Source: Takifugu bimaculatus (Eukaryota; Chordata; Actinopteri; Tetraodontiformes; Tetraodontidae). Taken from it: a stretch of DNA of 64,000 nt. Positions within the stretch are counted from its first letter, which is position 1. Each line of letters begins with the position of its first letter. The translations under genes were made by a program, and so were the position numbers. Positions 1 to 11,276 of the stretch are shown here, one piece after another. The notes beneath the pieces are model-generated. The model saw only the letters and a list, made by a program, of their open reading frames with translations. It ran no database searches and had not been told where the DNA came from. The stretch covers positions 15,012,785 to 15,076,784 of the forward strand of contig CP034991.1 in assembly GCA_004026145.2 (NCBI GenBank), read 5' to 3'.

Positions 1-707
1 TGGCCGTTCAGTCTCACCTGTCTCAATAGCAAATTTATCCCAGATGTTCACGTCTACTAACCAACAAACTACTTTACTTTTAGATATTTTAAACAGTCCA
101 AGTTGCTCCCACCCTGATGTCCGCAGCCTCCCAGGGAGGGTGTTATAGGTCTGTCTTGGATTTAAGGATCATTCCGGTCTCATCTAAATGAAGCCGTCAT
201 TTTATGAAAACACACTTTAACTAATTGCCGATTACACACTGACACGACTAATTCGCAGATCTTTTGTTTGTGACCAGAGAAATGTTGAAATTATTAATAT
301 TTCATGAAGTCATTCCCTCATAAGGTGCTGAAAATGTAGGGATCTTTTCATGCTTTGACTCTTTTCATTTCCGAGGACTATTATGGGATTATCTTGAGGT
401 GTAGTACTAGTTAATGTCGTCCTCCTGGCAACATTAACCAGTTAGGGTTTTTATATCCGAGTACTTTGATGACATCATGGAAAACAATGAGAGTGTAATT
501 ATTCAAAGAGTTGCACAGAGCTTCAAAGTTTTTTCCAAATGCCTCAACTAAAATAAATTTTAAAAAAAAAAATTGAATTATGGAAATTTCTTTGATCTAT
601 GTTTTGTTAAGAAATGAGAGCGAAACAAAAAGTTCAACTTTTCCTAAAATTACAACAGTGGTGACACAAAAGGTCCAATTTTCCTTCATTGTTTGAGGGT
701 GTTTCGT
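1..707. other. No gene seen; AT-rich spacer
   Basis: AT-rich unique-looking sequence with an A-run near 560. I see no conserved exon, RNA gene or long repeat. Confidence 0.5.
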
Positions 708-830
708 TTCATTTTCTGCCGCTTATCTGGACCCGGGTCGCGGGGGCAGCCGGTCCAGGGGGATGCCCAGGCAGGCCAGAGATGTGATCCCTCCACCTGG
801 TCCTGGGCCGTGGGACATGTCCATGTTTGA
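708..830 (-). mobile_element. Non-LTR retrotransposon (LINE) 3'-end relic
   Basis: On the minus strand this reads like the C-terminal tail of a common teleost LINE reverse transcriptase ORF (residues such as GIPLDRLPPRPGSR near the end), followed by the family's typical 3' flank. Only about 40 codons remain, with no upstream ORF. Assignment is by memory of the family; the exact clade is not determined. Confidence 0.5.
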
Positions 831-842
831 GGGTGTTCTGAA

Positions 843-930
843 CACGTGACAGGTGACCGGCGTCACGTGACAGGTGACCGGCGTCACGTGACAGGTGACC
901 GGCGTCACGTGACAGGTGACAGCAGCGCTT
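843..930. repeat. 21-bp minisatellite carrying CACGTG boxes
   Basis: Four copies of a 21-bp unit built from CACGTGACAGGTGACC. Each copy starts with a perfect CACGTG E-box, at 843, 864, 885 and 906, so the boxes are exactly 21 bp apart (two helical turns). Confidence 0.9.
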
Positions 931-1034
931 CTGTTCCTGTCAGCTGCCAGACGCAATAAACCCGAGAGAGGAGACGATTGCTGAATCAGGGTCAAATCAG
1001 AGACAAATGTATAAAGGTACGAGTGTACACTGAT

Positions 1035-1120
1035 TCAGACAGACAGGCAGACAGACAGACAGACAGGCAAGTAGACAGGCAGACAGACAGGCAGGCAGAC
1101 AGACAGACAGGCAGGCGTCT
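1035..1120. repeat. CAGACAGG-type microsatellite
   Basis: Imperfect tandem CAGA/CAGG tetranucleotides. ORFs on both strands (Thr/Asp/Arg/Gln-rich or Cys/Leu-rich) are artefacts of the repeat. Confidence 0.9.
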
Positions 1121-1349
1121 TGATGGAGATCACCGACAGGTGTGTCCACCTGCAGCGCCAGCTGGAACCAATTACCGGCTCCTCCACGCCCCCTGCAGGG
1201 AGAAGCAAGCAACACACATCCGGAACTGTTAGGTTCAAACAACCTGAAACACGAGAAACACAAATGAGGCAAAGACAACAGTTTTGAATTTTACTTGCAG
1301 GAGAACGGGGAGATGTGCTCAGTTCCAGATCTCCAACACGTCCTGACGC

Positions 1350-1410
1350 ACACCTCCCCCATCCTCACCTCCCCCATCCTCACCTCCCCCATCCACACCT
1401 CCCCCATCCT
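1350..1410. repeat. 15-bp minisatellite (CACCTCCCCCATCCT)
   Basis: About four tandem copies of a pyrimidine-rich 15-mer. No gene is associated. Confidence 0.85.
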
Positions 1411-1514
1411 TGTTTATTGAGATTAGGAGGTCCCTGGTTACAGAAGTCCTTCACTGATCTGATTTGCTTATCTCGCAAACAGCACATTCTTCTATATCAG
1501 ACAGATTAAGAGAA

Positions 1515-1600
1515 CAGCTCCTGGGTCAGGCCCTGACCCTAACCCAGCTCCTGGGTCAGGCCCTGACCCTAACCCAGCTCCTGGGTCAGGCCCTGCAGCT
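1515..1600. repeat. 31-bp minisatellite, three copies
   Basis: Three near-identical copies beginning CAGCTCCTGGGTCAGGCC and ending in a CCCTAACC telomere-like piece. Confidence 0.85.
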
Positions 1601-1956
1601 CTGGCTCCAGTCAAGGCCACTTCTCCAACAGCCGCCACATTTCTGTCGCCCTTGACCAGAGAAGTTCGAGGTGACACATCAAGCATCATGAACATGAAGC
1701 ATTAGCAAATAATAAGAAACATTAAGTAATGAGAAACAATATAACAAGAATAAGGAATATAACAAGGTGAAAGCAAGTAAGAGATAACTTTAATATAATG
1801 GATCTAACATTTCCCTCCTGTTTATCACATATTTGCTTCAAATTCTCATAGTCATTTAACAACCTCTTCCAGTAGATTTTCGGTTGCAAAGTCATGTTTA
1901 TGAACACAAATACATTTACACTCAGGGGAAAATTAGCTCAATTCCCTCACTAGTCT

Positions 1957-2830
1957 TCAGAGTCTGTAGTCAAATCCGGTTCTTGTCTGCTGATTAAGGG
2001 ATACAACTCGTCCATTCGGTTTTCCATGGGAGCGACTAGCTGTGGTGATAAGGCGGTTAATAAGAGAACGCAGGCAGGGAACACAACAACATCCACACAA
2101 GGTCAGGACTGCAGCCAAAACAGCTACAGAAATTAGAATAGATGTAACCAATGTCTTATACTTCCCAAACACATTCATCCATCCGTCCCACATCGCGGTC
2201 TTTGCTCCTGAGTGCTCCTTCATCTTGCTGTTCAGGGGGCGAAGGCCTTCTATGGCCAGTGTGAGACTCCCATCCGACGCAGTGTTGTTAGGAATGAAGG
2301 TGCAACATTGATCTCTGAACACACACACAGCACACACACACAGCACACACACCACCTTTCTCAGCTAACAACATATCCACTGCGATCCTGTTCTGGAATG
2401 CCATAAGGGAAGTAGCCGACAGTTGGCTATGAACAGCCTCAAAACCGCTCTGAGTCCAATTTCCTAAACGTTGAACATTGTACTGGATGTAGTTGATCCT
2501 GTCTACGTTCTTATTTATTGTACACCACCAACAGATCGAAGATTCAAAACCAGCAGCTACTTGATCCACTAATTTATACTCATCTGGAACACCGCGTGGA
2601 ACACCGCGTGGAACACCGCGTGGAACACCTGCGTGGAACACCTGCGTGGAACACCGATAGCATCAATACATGTAGGAACATTATACGTAGGAACATTTTC
2701 AGATTGCCATGCAGATCTTTTATTACGACATCTGTTCAGGCATAAATCCATGCCTGTGAGTGAGTAATTGATCAGCCGACGTAGGGAAAAACAGAAATTA
2801 GCATAAGAAGTGTTTTTAAGCACATAGTCC
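1957..2830 (-). mobile_element. Broken endogenous retroviral env (TM part) relic
   Basis: Reading leftward, minus-strand frames show the transmembrane-subunit part of a retroviral envelope. A heptad-type region at about 2370-2480 ends in a GGVC-like piece, a Cys-Cys pair lies near 2294-2299, a hydrophobic membrane span lies at about 2083-2154 followed by a Cys-rich juxtamembrane stretch, and a short tail ends at a stop at 1957. The region is not intact. A CA-type microsatellite (2319-2353) sits in the cysteine loop and the reading frame changes across it, a 12-13-bp minisatellite interrupts the upstream part at 2584-2656, and no surface subunit, gag or pol is seen. It is an old, non-functional copy. 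Confidence 0.75.
2584..2656. repeat. 12-15-bp minisatellite inside the env relic
   Basis: Five to six copies of TGGAACACCGCG or the longer TGGAACACCTGCG form, expanded within former env coding sequence. Confidence 0.85.
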
Positions 2831-3409
2831 TGTAGCTCTCATAGTCCTGTATCAAACAGTCTCTCATCCCCACACCACTACCAGAAATAAAATAAATAAC
2901 AGAGACACAACTTCAGAACCTTATAATGCATGAGCCGCAGGGTGCAACAAATGAACTTTCCAACAGACAAAAAATATACATCATTTTACAGTAAGAACAG
3001 TTTTTCGTTTTGCATTGAAAATTGTATCAAAGCTGGACCCCAACAGTCTGTTTATTTCAATATCAAATCTAGCGTCAATAATTCATCCGCTAGTCAGGCA
3101 GCGTTAACTTTAGTGCTCACTCGGTACTTTTAAAGCTGTCCAGTGTGTTCTGTAAACAGCATTTTGAAATGATTTCCATCACCTCTCAGTAGTTACACAT
3201 TATTTAACGCAGCGGTTCCGAACCCTCAGCAGAGATGGGAGGACTGAGATTTCTCTGCTGAGCTCATCAAACTCTAATTCGTGCATATTCCGTTTAAAGC
3301 TCTCCTCATTGTTTATAGGTTGAGAACGAGGTCTGTTTGCTTCCCCCTGCTTCAGTCCTGCAGCCTCGTTCTGGGTGGTGAACTGACGGGTTCATAGCTG
3401 TGAAAATGT
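2831..3409. other. No gene seen
   Basis: Unique-looking sequence without recognisable exons or repeats. Confidence 0.4.
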
Positions 3410-3690
3410 GGGTGAAAGTCCCGGTGCCGGTGCCCGCCCGCCGGTGCCGGTGCCCGCCCGCCCGGTGCCGGTGCCCCGCCCGGTGCCGGTGCCGGTGCCC
3501 GCCCGCCCGGTGCCGGTGCCCGCCCGCCCGGTGCCGGTGCCCGCCCGGTGCCGGTGCCGGTGGCCGCCCGCCCGGTGCCGGTGCCCGCCCGCCGGTGCCG
3601 GTGCCCGCCCGCCCGGTGCCGGTGCCGGACCCCCCCCGGCCGGTGCCCGCCCGCCGGTGCCGGTGCCCGCCCGCCCGGCCGGTGCCAGAA
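3410..3690. repeat. GC-rich GGTGCCGGTGCC minisatellite
   Basis: About 280 bp of GGTGCC hexamers separated by CGCCCGCC blocks, almost pure G+C. It lies just upstream of the probable entpd4 promoter. Pro/Val/Arg-rich ORFs on both strands follow the repeat and show no other coding sign. Confidence 0.9.
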
Positions 3691-4323
3691 CGCGCTCCTG
3701 CTTTGGGCTCCTTCCTTTGCCCACGGCTAGATGGCAGTGGTGTGTTTGATGTCCCGTTTGCAACACGTTCGTATGTTTAAAAGAGGAGCTCGAATGTTGG
3801 GCGGTTGCAGGTGGATTTCCATTGTTGTCACCGTCGGGCCGACGCGGGTGTAAAATCGAACACACCGGAGACAAGTCAACGACGTCACCAGAGACATGTC
3901 AGATCGTGGCTCGTTAGCCAGCGGTTAGCATCTGTGTCTCAAGTTTCATTCAAGAAAACAAGTGACAGTAAGTACACAATTACTTGTACGCTTTAAATGT
4001 TTTGACAGTTACAAAAAGCACGAACTTCTGAATTCGCCTCGTTTAGTTGCTCATTGTTAGTGAAAACGGTGAAGAAACTGGCTCCCAGCCGAAGACGGAC
4101 GTTAGCTCAAGCTAGCGGCTCGGTGGTGTTGCCCTCTTCCACAGGCTGACGTTGAGAGCTCTGAGATATCGACCGCTTTCAGTGGCAGCGTGGAAGGTGT
4201 CGGGTCCCTAAACATGACCTTTCCCCCCAAAGGTCATGAAGACGCTCCAAAGGAGCGAGGTGGAGCCGCAGGTCGTGAGCAGGCGCTGATGCCAACAGGA
4301 GCCACGAGTAGAGCAGCAGCATC
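3691..4323 (+). promoter_or_regulatory. Probable entpd4 promoter and 5' UTR exons
   Basis: CpG-containing sequence directly upstream of entpd4. A strong splice donor (ACA|GTAAGT, cut after 3967) and an acceptor-like CTTCCACAG ending at 4144 suggest a non-coding first exon ending at 3967 and a second exon from 4145 that holds the start codon at 4324. The transcription start cannot be placed from sequence alone. Confidence 0.5.
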
Positions 4324-7300
4324 ATGGGGAGGCAGGTTTGACTTCAGCCGAAGGCTCTTCTCCAGAACACGGCCTCCATGGGACGTTGTCATGTCGTTTG
4401 AACAGGATCAACTTCTCCTGCCTTTTGCCAGCCTCTTGGCATTTCAGCCTGTCATCGCAAATGATTCCCCGGCTCCTGACGCCGTTCCCCAGACAGCTCC
4501 TCTTCATCGGGCTGGTGCTGTGCCTCGTGGGATTGCTCTACCTGCTGACTGCCACTGGGGCCGGGCCTGGAGGCTGGATCAGAACCTGATCACTTCCACA
4601 GGTACGCTGGTGGTCAGAGGCTGCTGCAGTGAGCTTCAGGGGGAATGTTACACTGCTTCTTCTTCCTGAAGGCGTTTAGCCAGGGTGACCGACGTGGATG
4701 CAACTGACACGAGCAACCCCAACCTGAACTACGGCCTTGTGGTGGACTGTGGGAGCAGTGGTTCCAGGGTCTTCGTGTACTGCTGGCCGCGCCATAATGG
4801 CAACCTCCACGAGTTACTGAACATCCAACAAATGAGAGATCAGCACCGCAAACCCGTGGTCATGAAAATTAAACCTGGTAAGACTTTTAAAAGATTTGGC
4901 TCAGCGACACGCTCAAGAATGATTTCATGGGATCTGAAACGTCACGTACAGCTTGAAACTTTCTGGGCCATCCCAACATGTCGTTCCAGGGATCTCTGAG
5001 TTAGCTAAAAGCCCAGAGAGAGCCAGTGATTATATTTCCCCACTGCTGAGCTTTGCAGCCCAGCACATTCCCAGATCGAAGCACCAGGAAACACCCCTGT
5101 ACATCCTCTGCACAGCTGGGATGAGAGTCCTCCCTGAAAGGTGCAGCTGAGCGAAGGCCGACGCTTTAATCCAACATTAGAAAACGCTCGCAGAAATAAA
5201 ACACCTTTTTGTGTCATCTCAGTCAGCAAGAGGCCATCTTGGAAGATCTTCGTAACGGACATCCCAGTCCACTTTAACTTCCTCTTCTCCGATTCCCATG
5301 TTGAAGTGATTTCTGGAAAGCAGGAAGGTAAAAATGAATTTACAGTATGAAGCATTCGGCTTTGATGGGCCTTGGATAAGCCACGCCCCTTTACCTTGTA
5401 GACGTGCATCATTATTTAGTGTCATTTTTCAAAGATGTGCATTTATAGATCAACCAAGACTAAAACATATTAACGCTCTTTCCGTTGGATTTAGGTGTTT
5501 ATGCCTGGATCGGAATCAACTTTGTCCTTGGAAGATTTAACCATGTAGAAAATGGTCAGTATGTCGTCACACCTTTACTGTCCAGCTGCTAATTAACGCG
5601 AGTCGTCTCCCATTGGTCAGACGAGGACGCAGCCGTGGAGCAGCACGTCCCAGACGGCGGTCGGCCAGGGACCCGGGTCAGGCAGAGGACGGCTGGTGTG
5701 TTGGACATGGGCGGGGTGTCCACCCAGATTGCATATGAAGTGCCCAAAAGTGTAAGCTTTGCTTCTCCACAGCAGGTTATTATCCACCACACTGGTTTTG
5801 CTCTCCCCCGCTTTGCTTCCCATCCCTGTTATTCCCGGTCCCACCTGTCGGAGCATGTTTGTGCTGCGGAGGCGTCCGGTCCGGTCCGCTGGCTCGGCGA
5901 CGCTCGGTGCCGTAGCCATACGCCGGCAGGCCGCACTCCCGTCGGGGGCCCGACCACAGCTCTGCACGCCACACAAACCGCTGTTAGCTGAGCTTTGGTC
6001 TGGTTCTAGGAGTTGTTCACACATCTTTTCTTGCCTTTCCTCATGTCTGCACAGACGAAGGATGCAAACGAGGAGAGTGCAGGTTATTACTCGGCTTTGA
6101 TTAGACTTTCATTACCGACGTATAAATACATCAATGTCACCACCTTCTGCTGCGCAGATGTGGTTCTGGTTTCCTTTTATTAGCATTTGTGCACATAGGG
6201 ATTTGATTTGAACCAAACTCTGAGCTGAATGTGTTCTGGACCGTGAGTATCGGGCCTCTGTGGTTCTCATCTCACCACGTTCAGCCCACTTCCTGCCTGG
6301 GCTGCAGAATCTTTATTTCTGTCTTTGAACACATAATTCAGCAATGATTGGAAGCTTTTCTCCATGAGGAAAGTCTTGCCATCATATCTCAGAACATGGA
6401 AGGATTCGGGAGCTGGTCTGGAGCCGTCGGTCTCTTGGACCCGGTCGTCTAATGTAACCTACTGGTTTAATATTCACTACATGGCTGTTCACACTCGTCA
6501 CATCACATCATTATTTGTAATCCAGTGTTACGTGTGGTAGGTATTTGACCTGCTGGACCTCAGCAAACACCAGGCACCGTTTGGTTGTCTTCTAGACTCG
6601 ATGGAATCCAAAAAGGCTTTTAAACTCTGTGAAGTGCAGTAGCCAACCTGCAGCTCAACGCCGGTCACTAAAGCAGCAGCATTGGTGGCGCTGAGCCATC
6701 GCGTTGTTTAAAGCTCTGCTTCACAAGCTTGAACATCTGTTTGTCCTGCTTCTGGCATCACGACCGTAACATGTGGACGCTGTGCTGCTCCGCGCCAGCG
6801 TCCAGGTTCAAGAACTCTTGGAGTGCTTTTCTTTTGCTCCCCAGGAGGAAGTGGCCAAGAACCTGCTGGCAGAGTTCAACCTTGGATGTGATGCACATCG
6901 AACGGAGCATGTTTACCGCGTTTATGTGTCAACCTTCCTGGGCTTTGGAGGAAATGCCGCTCGGCAGAGATATGAGAAAAGCCTCCTGAGAAACGCCTCC
7001 ACTCGGAACAGGTGAAGCTCGACTCTGCTGCGATGGGATCTCTGGAATCACACTTGACACGTAGCTTCTCAGACTCTTAGGTCAACGTGTTGGTGAGACA
7101 GCGGAGACTCCGGTGCTGGACCCCTGTTTACCCACAGACCTTCAGGATGAGGTCGGTCCGTCTCGGCTCCATCTGAGAGGCACCGGAGACTTTGACCGGT
7201 GTCGGCAGATCCTCCAGCCCTTCCTCAACCGCACCAATGACACCCTGACCTCCCTCAGCGGGGTGTACCAGCCGGCCATCGACTACAACAGGAGTCAGTT

Positions 7301-10132
7301 CTATGGCTTCTCTGAGTTCTACTACTGCACCGAGGACGTGCTGCGCATTGGTGGCACCTACAACGCCACCGAGTACGCCCGGGCTGCAAAGGCAAGTCAC
7401 CAGGGGCCACAATAACTAGCTGCCTTCCAGGGGTTTCTGCCTTCATGGGCCACAAAACCTGCTCCAGGAAGGTTGGCTCCAAAACGATCAAATACCACTA
7501 AAACCAGTTTGATCTTTGAAGTCTTGAGAAAACTATGGAAACCTCAGAATTGTGGCTGCCGCTGGAACGTGGGTAGGTTAGGTTAGGGTTAGGGAGTTAG
7601 GTTAGGTTAGGGAGAGGTTAGGTTAGGGTTAGGGAGAGGTTAGGTTAGGGTTAGGGAGAGGTTAGGTTAGGGAGAGGTTAGGTTAGGGTTAGGGAGAGGT
7701 TTTTAGGTTAGGTTAGGGTTAGGGAGAGGTTAGGTTAGGTTAGGTTAGGGAGAGGTTAGGTTTAGGGTAGGGAGAGGTTAAGGTTAGGGAGAGGTTCGGT
7801 ATAGGGTTAGGGAGAGGTTAGTTAGGGTTAGGCGAGGTTTAGATTAGTGTTAGGAGCGTAGGTTAGGTTAGGGAGAGGTTAGGTTAGTGAGAGTTAGATA
7901 GGGTGAGGGACGAGAGGTTTCAGGGTTAGGGTTAGGTTAGGGAGAGGTTAGGTGCGTAGGTTATGTTAGGGAGAGGTTTGGTTAGGTGTTTAGGGAGAGG
8001 TTATGTTAGGGTTAGGAGCGAGGTTAGATTAGGGTTAGGAGAGGTTAGGGTTAGGGGTTAGGTTAGGTTAGGGTTAGGGAGAGGTTATGTTAGGGTTAGG
8101 GAGAGGTTAGGTTAGGGTTAGGGAGAGGTTAGGTTAGGGTTAGGGAGAGGTTAGGGTTAGGGAGAGGTTAGGTTAGGGTTAGGGAGAGGTTAGGTTGGGA
8201 GAGGTTAGGTTAGGGAGAGGTTAGGTTAGGGTTAGGGAGAGGTTAGGTTAGGGTTAGGGAGAGGTTAGGTTAGGGAGAGGTTAGGTTAGGGTTAGGGAGA
8301 GGTTAGGTAGGTTAGGGAGAGGTTAGGTTAGGGTTGGGAGGTTAGGTAGGGTTAGGGAGAGGTAGGTTAGGGTTAGGGAGAGGTTAGGGTTAGGGAGGGT
8401 TAGGTTAGGGTTAGGGAGAGGTTAGGTTAGGGTTAGGGAGAGGTTAGGTTAGGGAGAGGTTAGGTTAGGGTTAGGGAGAGGTTAGGGTTAAGTTAGGACT
8501 AGGTTAGGTCAGGGTTAGGGAGAGGTTAGGTTAGGGTTAGGGAGAGGTTAGGTTAGGGAGAGGTTAGGGTTAAGTTAGGACTAGGTTAGGTTAGGGTTAG
8601 GGAGAGGTTAGTTTAGGGTTAGAGTTGGGGATAGTTTAGGGTTGGGGAGAGGTTAGGGTTAGAGATGGGTTAGATTAGGGTTAAGGTAGGTTTGGTTAAG
8701 TTAGGGAGAGGGTTAGGGATAGTTTAGTGTTAGAGATGGGTTAGATTAGGGTTACGGTAGGTTTGGATAGGTTAGGGAGAGGTTAGATTAGGGTTAAATT
8801 AGGACTAGGTTAGGTAAGGGATAGTTTAGGGTTAGAGATGGGTTAGATTAGGGTTACGGTAGGTTTGGTTAAGTTAGGGTTAGACTGTTTCCCTGTAGCC
8901 ATTTTGCTCGTAGTTGTCGCCTTTCTCTGGCGTTCCCGTCCTGCCGACTCGTGAACACACGTTGACCAGCTCCACTCACATTCAGTCCCCGTGTTTATGC
9001 TCATTATCTCGTGAGGTTTAGATTTTCACCATCGCTGAGTTTTGTTCTTAGGAAAGACACAAAACAGAAGCTTTTTGTTTTGTTTTAGGCACATTTGTCA
9101 TTGCACTCAAATGAAGGTATATTTTTCTATTTAATGACAAACCAAAGCAGAAAACCATGAAATTCCAACTGGTTCCCACACTCACGTTTGTTCTACCAGT
9201 TTGTTCCCACCGACCCAGCAGCGCTAACGGTTCAGAATATATCATCCTAACTACCAATACTCATTATTACACTCAGAAACCCGCTGTGGTCACTTTTTAA
9301 TGGTTCTTTTTCTTTTGTGTGCAGAAACAATTGGGGAGTCTTGGGTTTTGGTTTACTAGTTAGCTTTATGCTAGTTTGATTAGACTAGTAATTGCAGTTT
9401 AAGGCCTTTTCTAACCTTCTGCTCTTGTATTTCTTGGGAAACGTCCAGGATTACTGCTCCACGCAGTGGAAGACGCTGAGGGAGCGCTTCCACTCGGGCT
9501 TGTATGCGTCCCACGCCGATCTTCACCGGCTGAAGTCAGTCATGAAAGACATCAAAGCTTTTTAAGAGTTCAGGCTCAGGTTGCAGAACTGCTGCCATGT
9601 TGGGTGTGTTTGCAGGTACCAGTGTTTTAAATCAGCATGGATGTATGAAGTCCTCCACTCGGGCTTCTCCTTCCCAGCCGGTTATAAAAACCTGAAAACA
9701 GCCCTGCTGGTCTACGACAAAGAGGTCCAGTGGACTCTGGGGGCCATTCTCTACAGAACCCGTTTTCTACCTTTGAGGTAAAGGCATCGCCTCCAGCCAG
9801 GTGTCTCTGCTCCACAGCTACTACACGAGGCTTTCCCTGGATCAGGGCTCAGGTGTGTCTGGGCTGTTAACCAGATGTTCCTGTTTGTTCCCACCCTCAG
9901 AGACATCCAGCAGGACTCTCTGAGAGGAGTCCACTCTCACTGGCGCCACAGCTTCTTTGTCAACAACCACTATTTATTCCTGGCCTGCTTCTTCATTGTG
10001 TTGTTGTCTATTATTCTGTACGTGCTCCGGCTGCGGCGCATCCATCGGCGCAGCGCCCAGCTCTACACGCCGTCCTCGGTGCCGTGGCTGGAAGCAGGCC
10101 TCCGCTCCCCCACGCTCCCCGTCAGCCTCTGA
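4324..10132 (+). CDS. entpd4: Ectonucleoside triphosphate diphosphohydrolase 4 (Golgi/lysosomal apyrase)
   Basis: GDA1/CD39-family enzyme that hydrolyses nucleoside di- and triphosphates in the Golgi/lysosome lumen. Exons: 4324-4331, 4406-4609, 4680-4877, 4990-5140, 5223-5327, 5495-5554, 5621-5775, 6845-7011, 7073-7391, 9449-9534, 9616-9777, 9901-10132. The N-terminus (MGR, then INFSCLLPASWHFS) and both membrane spans (about residues 34-50 and 562-580) match ENTPD4 rather than ENTPD7. Apyrase motifs are present: DCGSSGSR at 93-100, CTAGMR, SGKQEG, LDMGGVSTQ and YGFSEFYYC. Introns 1 and 9 use GC donors (AG|GCAGGT, AAG|GCAAGT). The frame shifts by one extra base twice: near 4557-4560 (a G run in exon 2) and at about 5254 (AA in exon 5). 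Skipping both gives 614 codons against 616 in human. This is either assembly indels or early decay; all other exons are intact, which favours a real gene. Confidence 0.93.
7571..8885. repeat. Telomere-like array in entpd4 intron 9
   Basis: About 1.3 kb of GGTTAGGGTTAGGGAGA-type units: TTAGGG and TTAGG mixed with a GGGAGAGG module. The G-rich strand is the coding strand of entpd4. The middle (about 7790-8040) is more diverged than the flanks. Confidence 0.9.
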
Positions 10133-10910
10133 GTGGACGGCAGCTGGTGGCCGTGACCTTGGTCTGAGGGGATCCACAAAGATCAACGCATGCGTGAGCA
10201 GGAGGAGATGAGGGGAACCAAACGTCACTAACTTGTTGCATCAGTGTTGTGATTCAAACATTTTGGAAAAGCAGCGACTCAACGTGTTCTTGGGTTTGAC
10301 CTGATGCAACGACCCGTGTCTTGGATTCAGCGCTGCCTTCCTTCCTGCTGGGGCTGCACCTCTCATCACATTCTGCCTATTTATTTTTTAATCTCGCTTT
10401 GACTCACAAGAAGTCTTTCCTGGGTCCTTAAATGGATTTTTAAAACAAACTACATTTATGCCAAATTCAGTACACAAACGGTCCGTGTTCTGATAAATAT
10501 GCACTCCAGAATATTTGCTTTTCTTTCTTTTCATCAGGACAAATTATCTTTGCTGTTTCCCACAAGCTCCTAAACATGGAGCGAGCCCTGCGATGGGTTT
10601 GGGCCTCCTGGAATTGGGGCTGTTTCAGCATTATTTTCCATGTGTGTGCACATGCATGTGTGTTTTCTTAACATCAATGACATGTAGCCACATAAAGGCT
10701 CAACTCGTGCAATAACTGGCACCGCCTGGACCTCCAGGGCGCCAGCGTCCCGCTCACCCGGTCAATGTTGGCTACTGCTGCATGTGGTGGTGTCGGGCCT
10801 GGTCTTCAGCAGCTGCTGCGGGGCCTGAACATATGTCCTGCTGTTTATGGGAAAGGAGCTGTTTGCACAGACAAATGTGAAATAAGGTGTGTCGGTAAAA
10901 CTGGAATAAA
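10133..10910 (+). terminator. entpd4 3' UTR and candidate polyadenylation signal
   Basis: Sequence after the entpd4 stop has no further ORF of interest. An AATAAA hexamer lies at 10905-10910, followed by a T/G-rich stretch (about 10922-10945), the usual vertebrate cleavage arrangement. It implies a 3' UTR of about 0.8 kb. Confidence 0.55.
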
Positions 10911-11276
10911 GGTTCCCGAGCGTCTGCTGTGGCTTTGTGTCTGCCGCCCACCGATCTGCTGCTATCATTTCAGCCCTCGCCGGGCTCCCGGGGTGGAGGT
11001 CCTATCTTGGGGTGGAGCACAGGGTGGAAATGGGCTGGTTGGGGTGGGATAACGTGTTCTGCTGGGTCACTGATAAGCCTCGCGGTGATAACACACCCAC
11101 CCAGGTGCTGCTGCTTGTCTGGTGCACGGTTGAGGTTTAAGGGCTGATGTGGAGGGGCGACTGTTCCCAACACATGGTTCAAGCTGTAAAAATGTATAGA
11201 AACCTCCATAAATTTGGGATTCATTACAAGTTAGATTTGTTTTATATATTTATTTATTTATTTAATAGTGTGTACA
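10911..11276. other. Intergenic spacer, no gene seen
   Basis: No exon or repeat recognised between the entpd4 poly(A) candidate and the Tc1 element. A TTTA-rich stretch lies just before the element. Confidence 0.4.

Noticed and set aside
3392..3874. Pro/Arg/Val-rich and Gly/Ala/Pro-rich ORFs
   Set aside because: GC-rich minisatellite open on both strands; upstream of the entpd4 5' region with no coding evidence.
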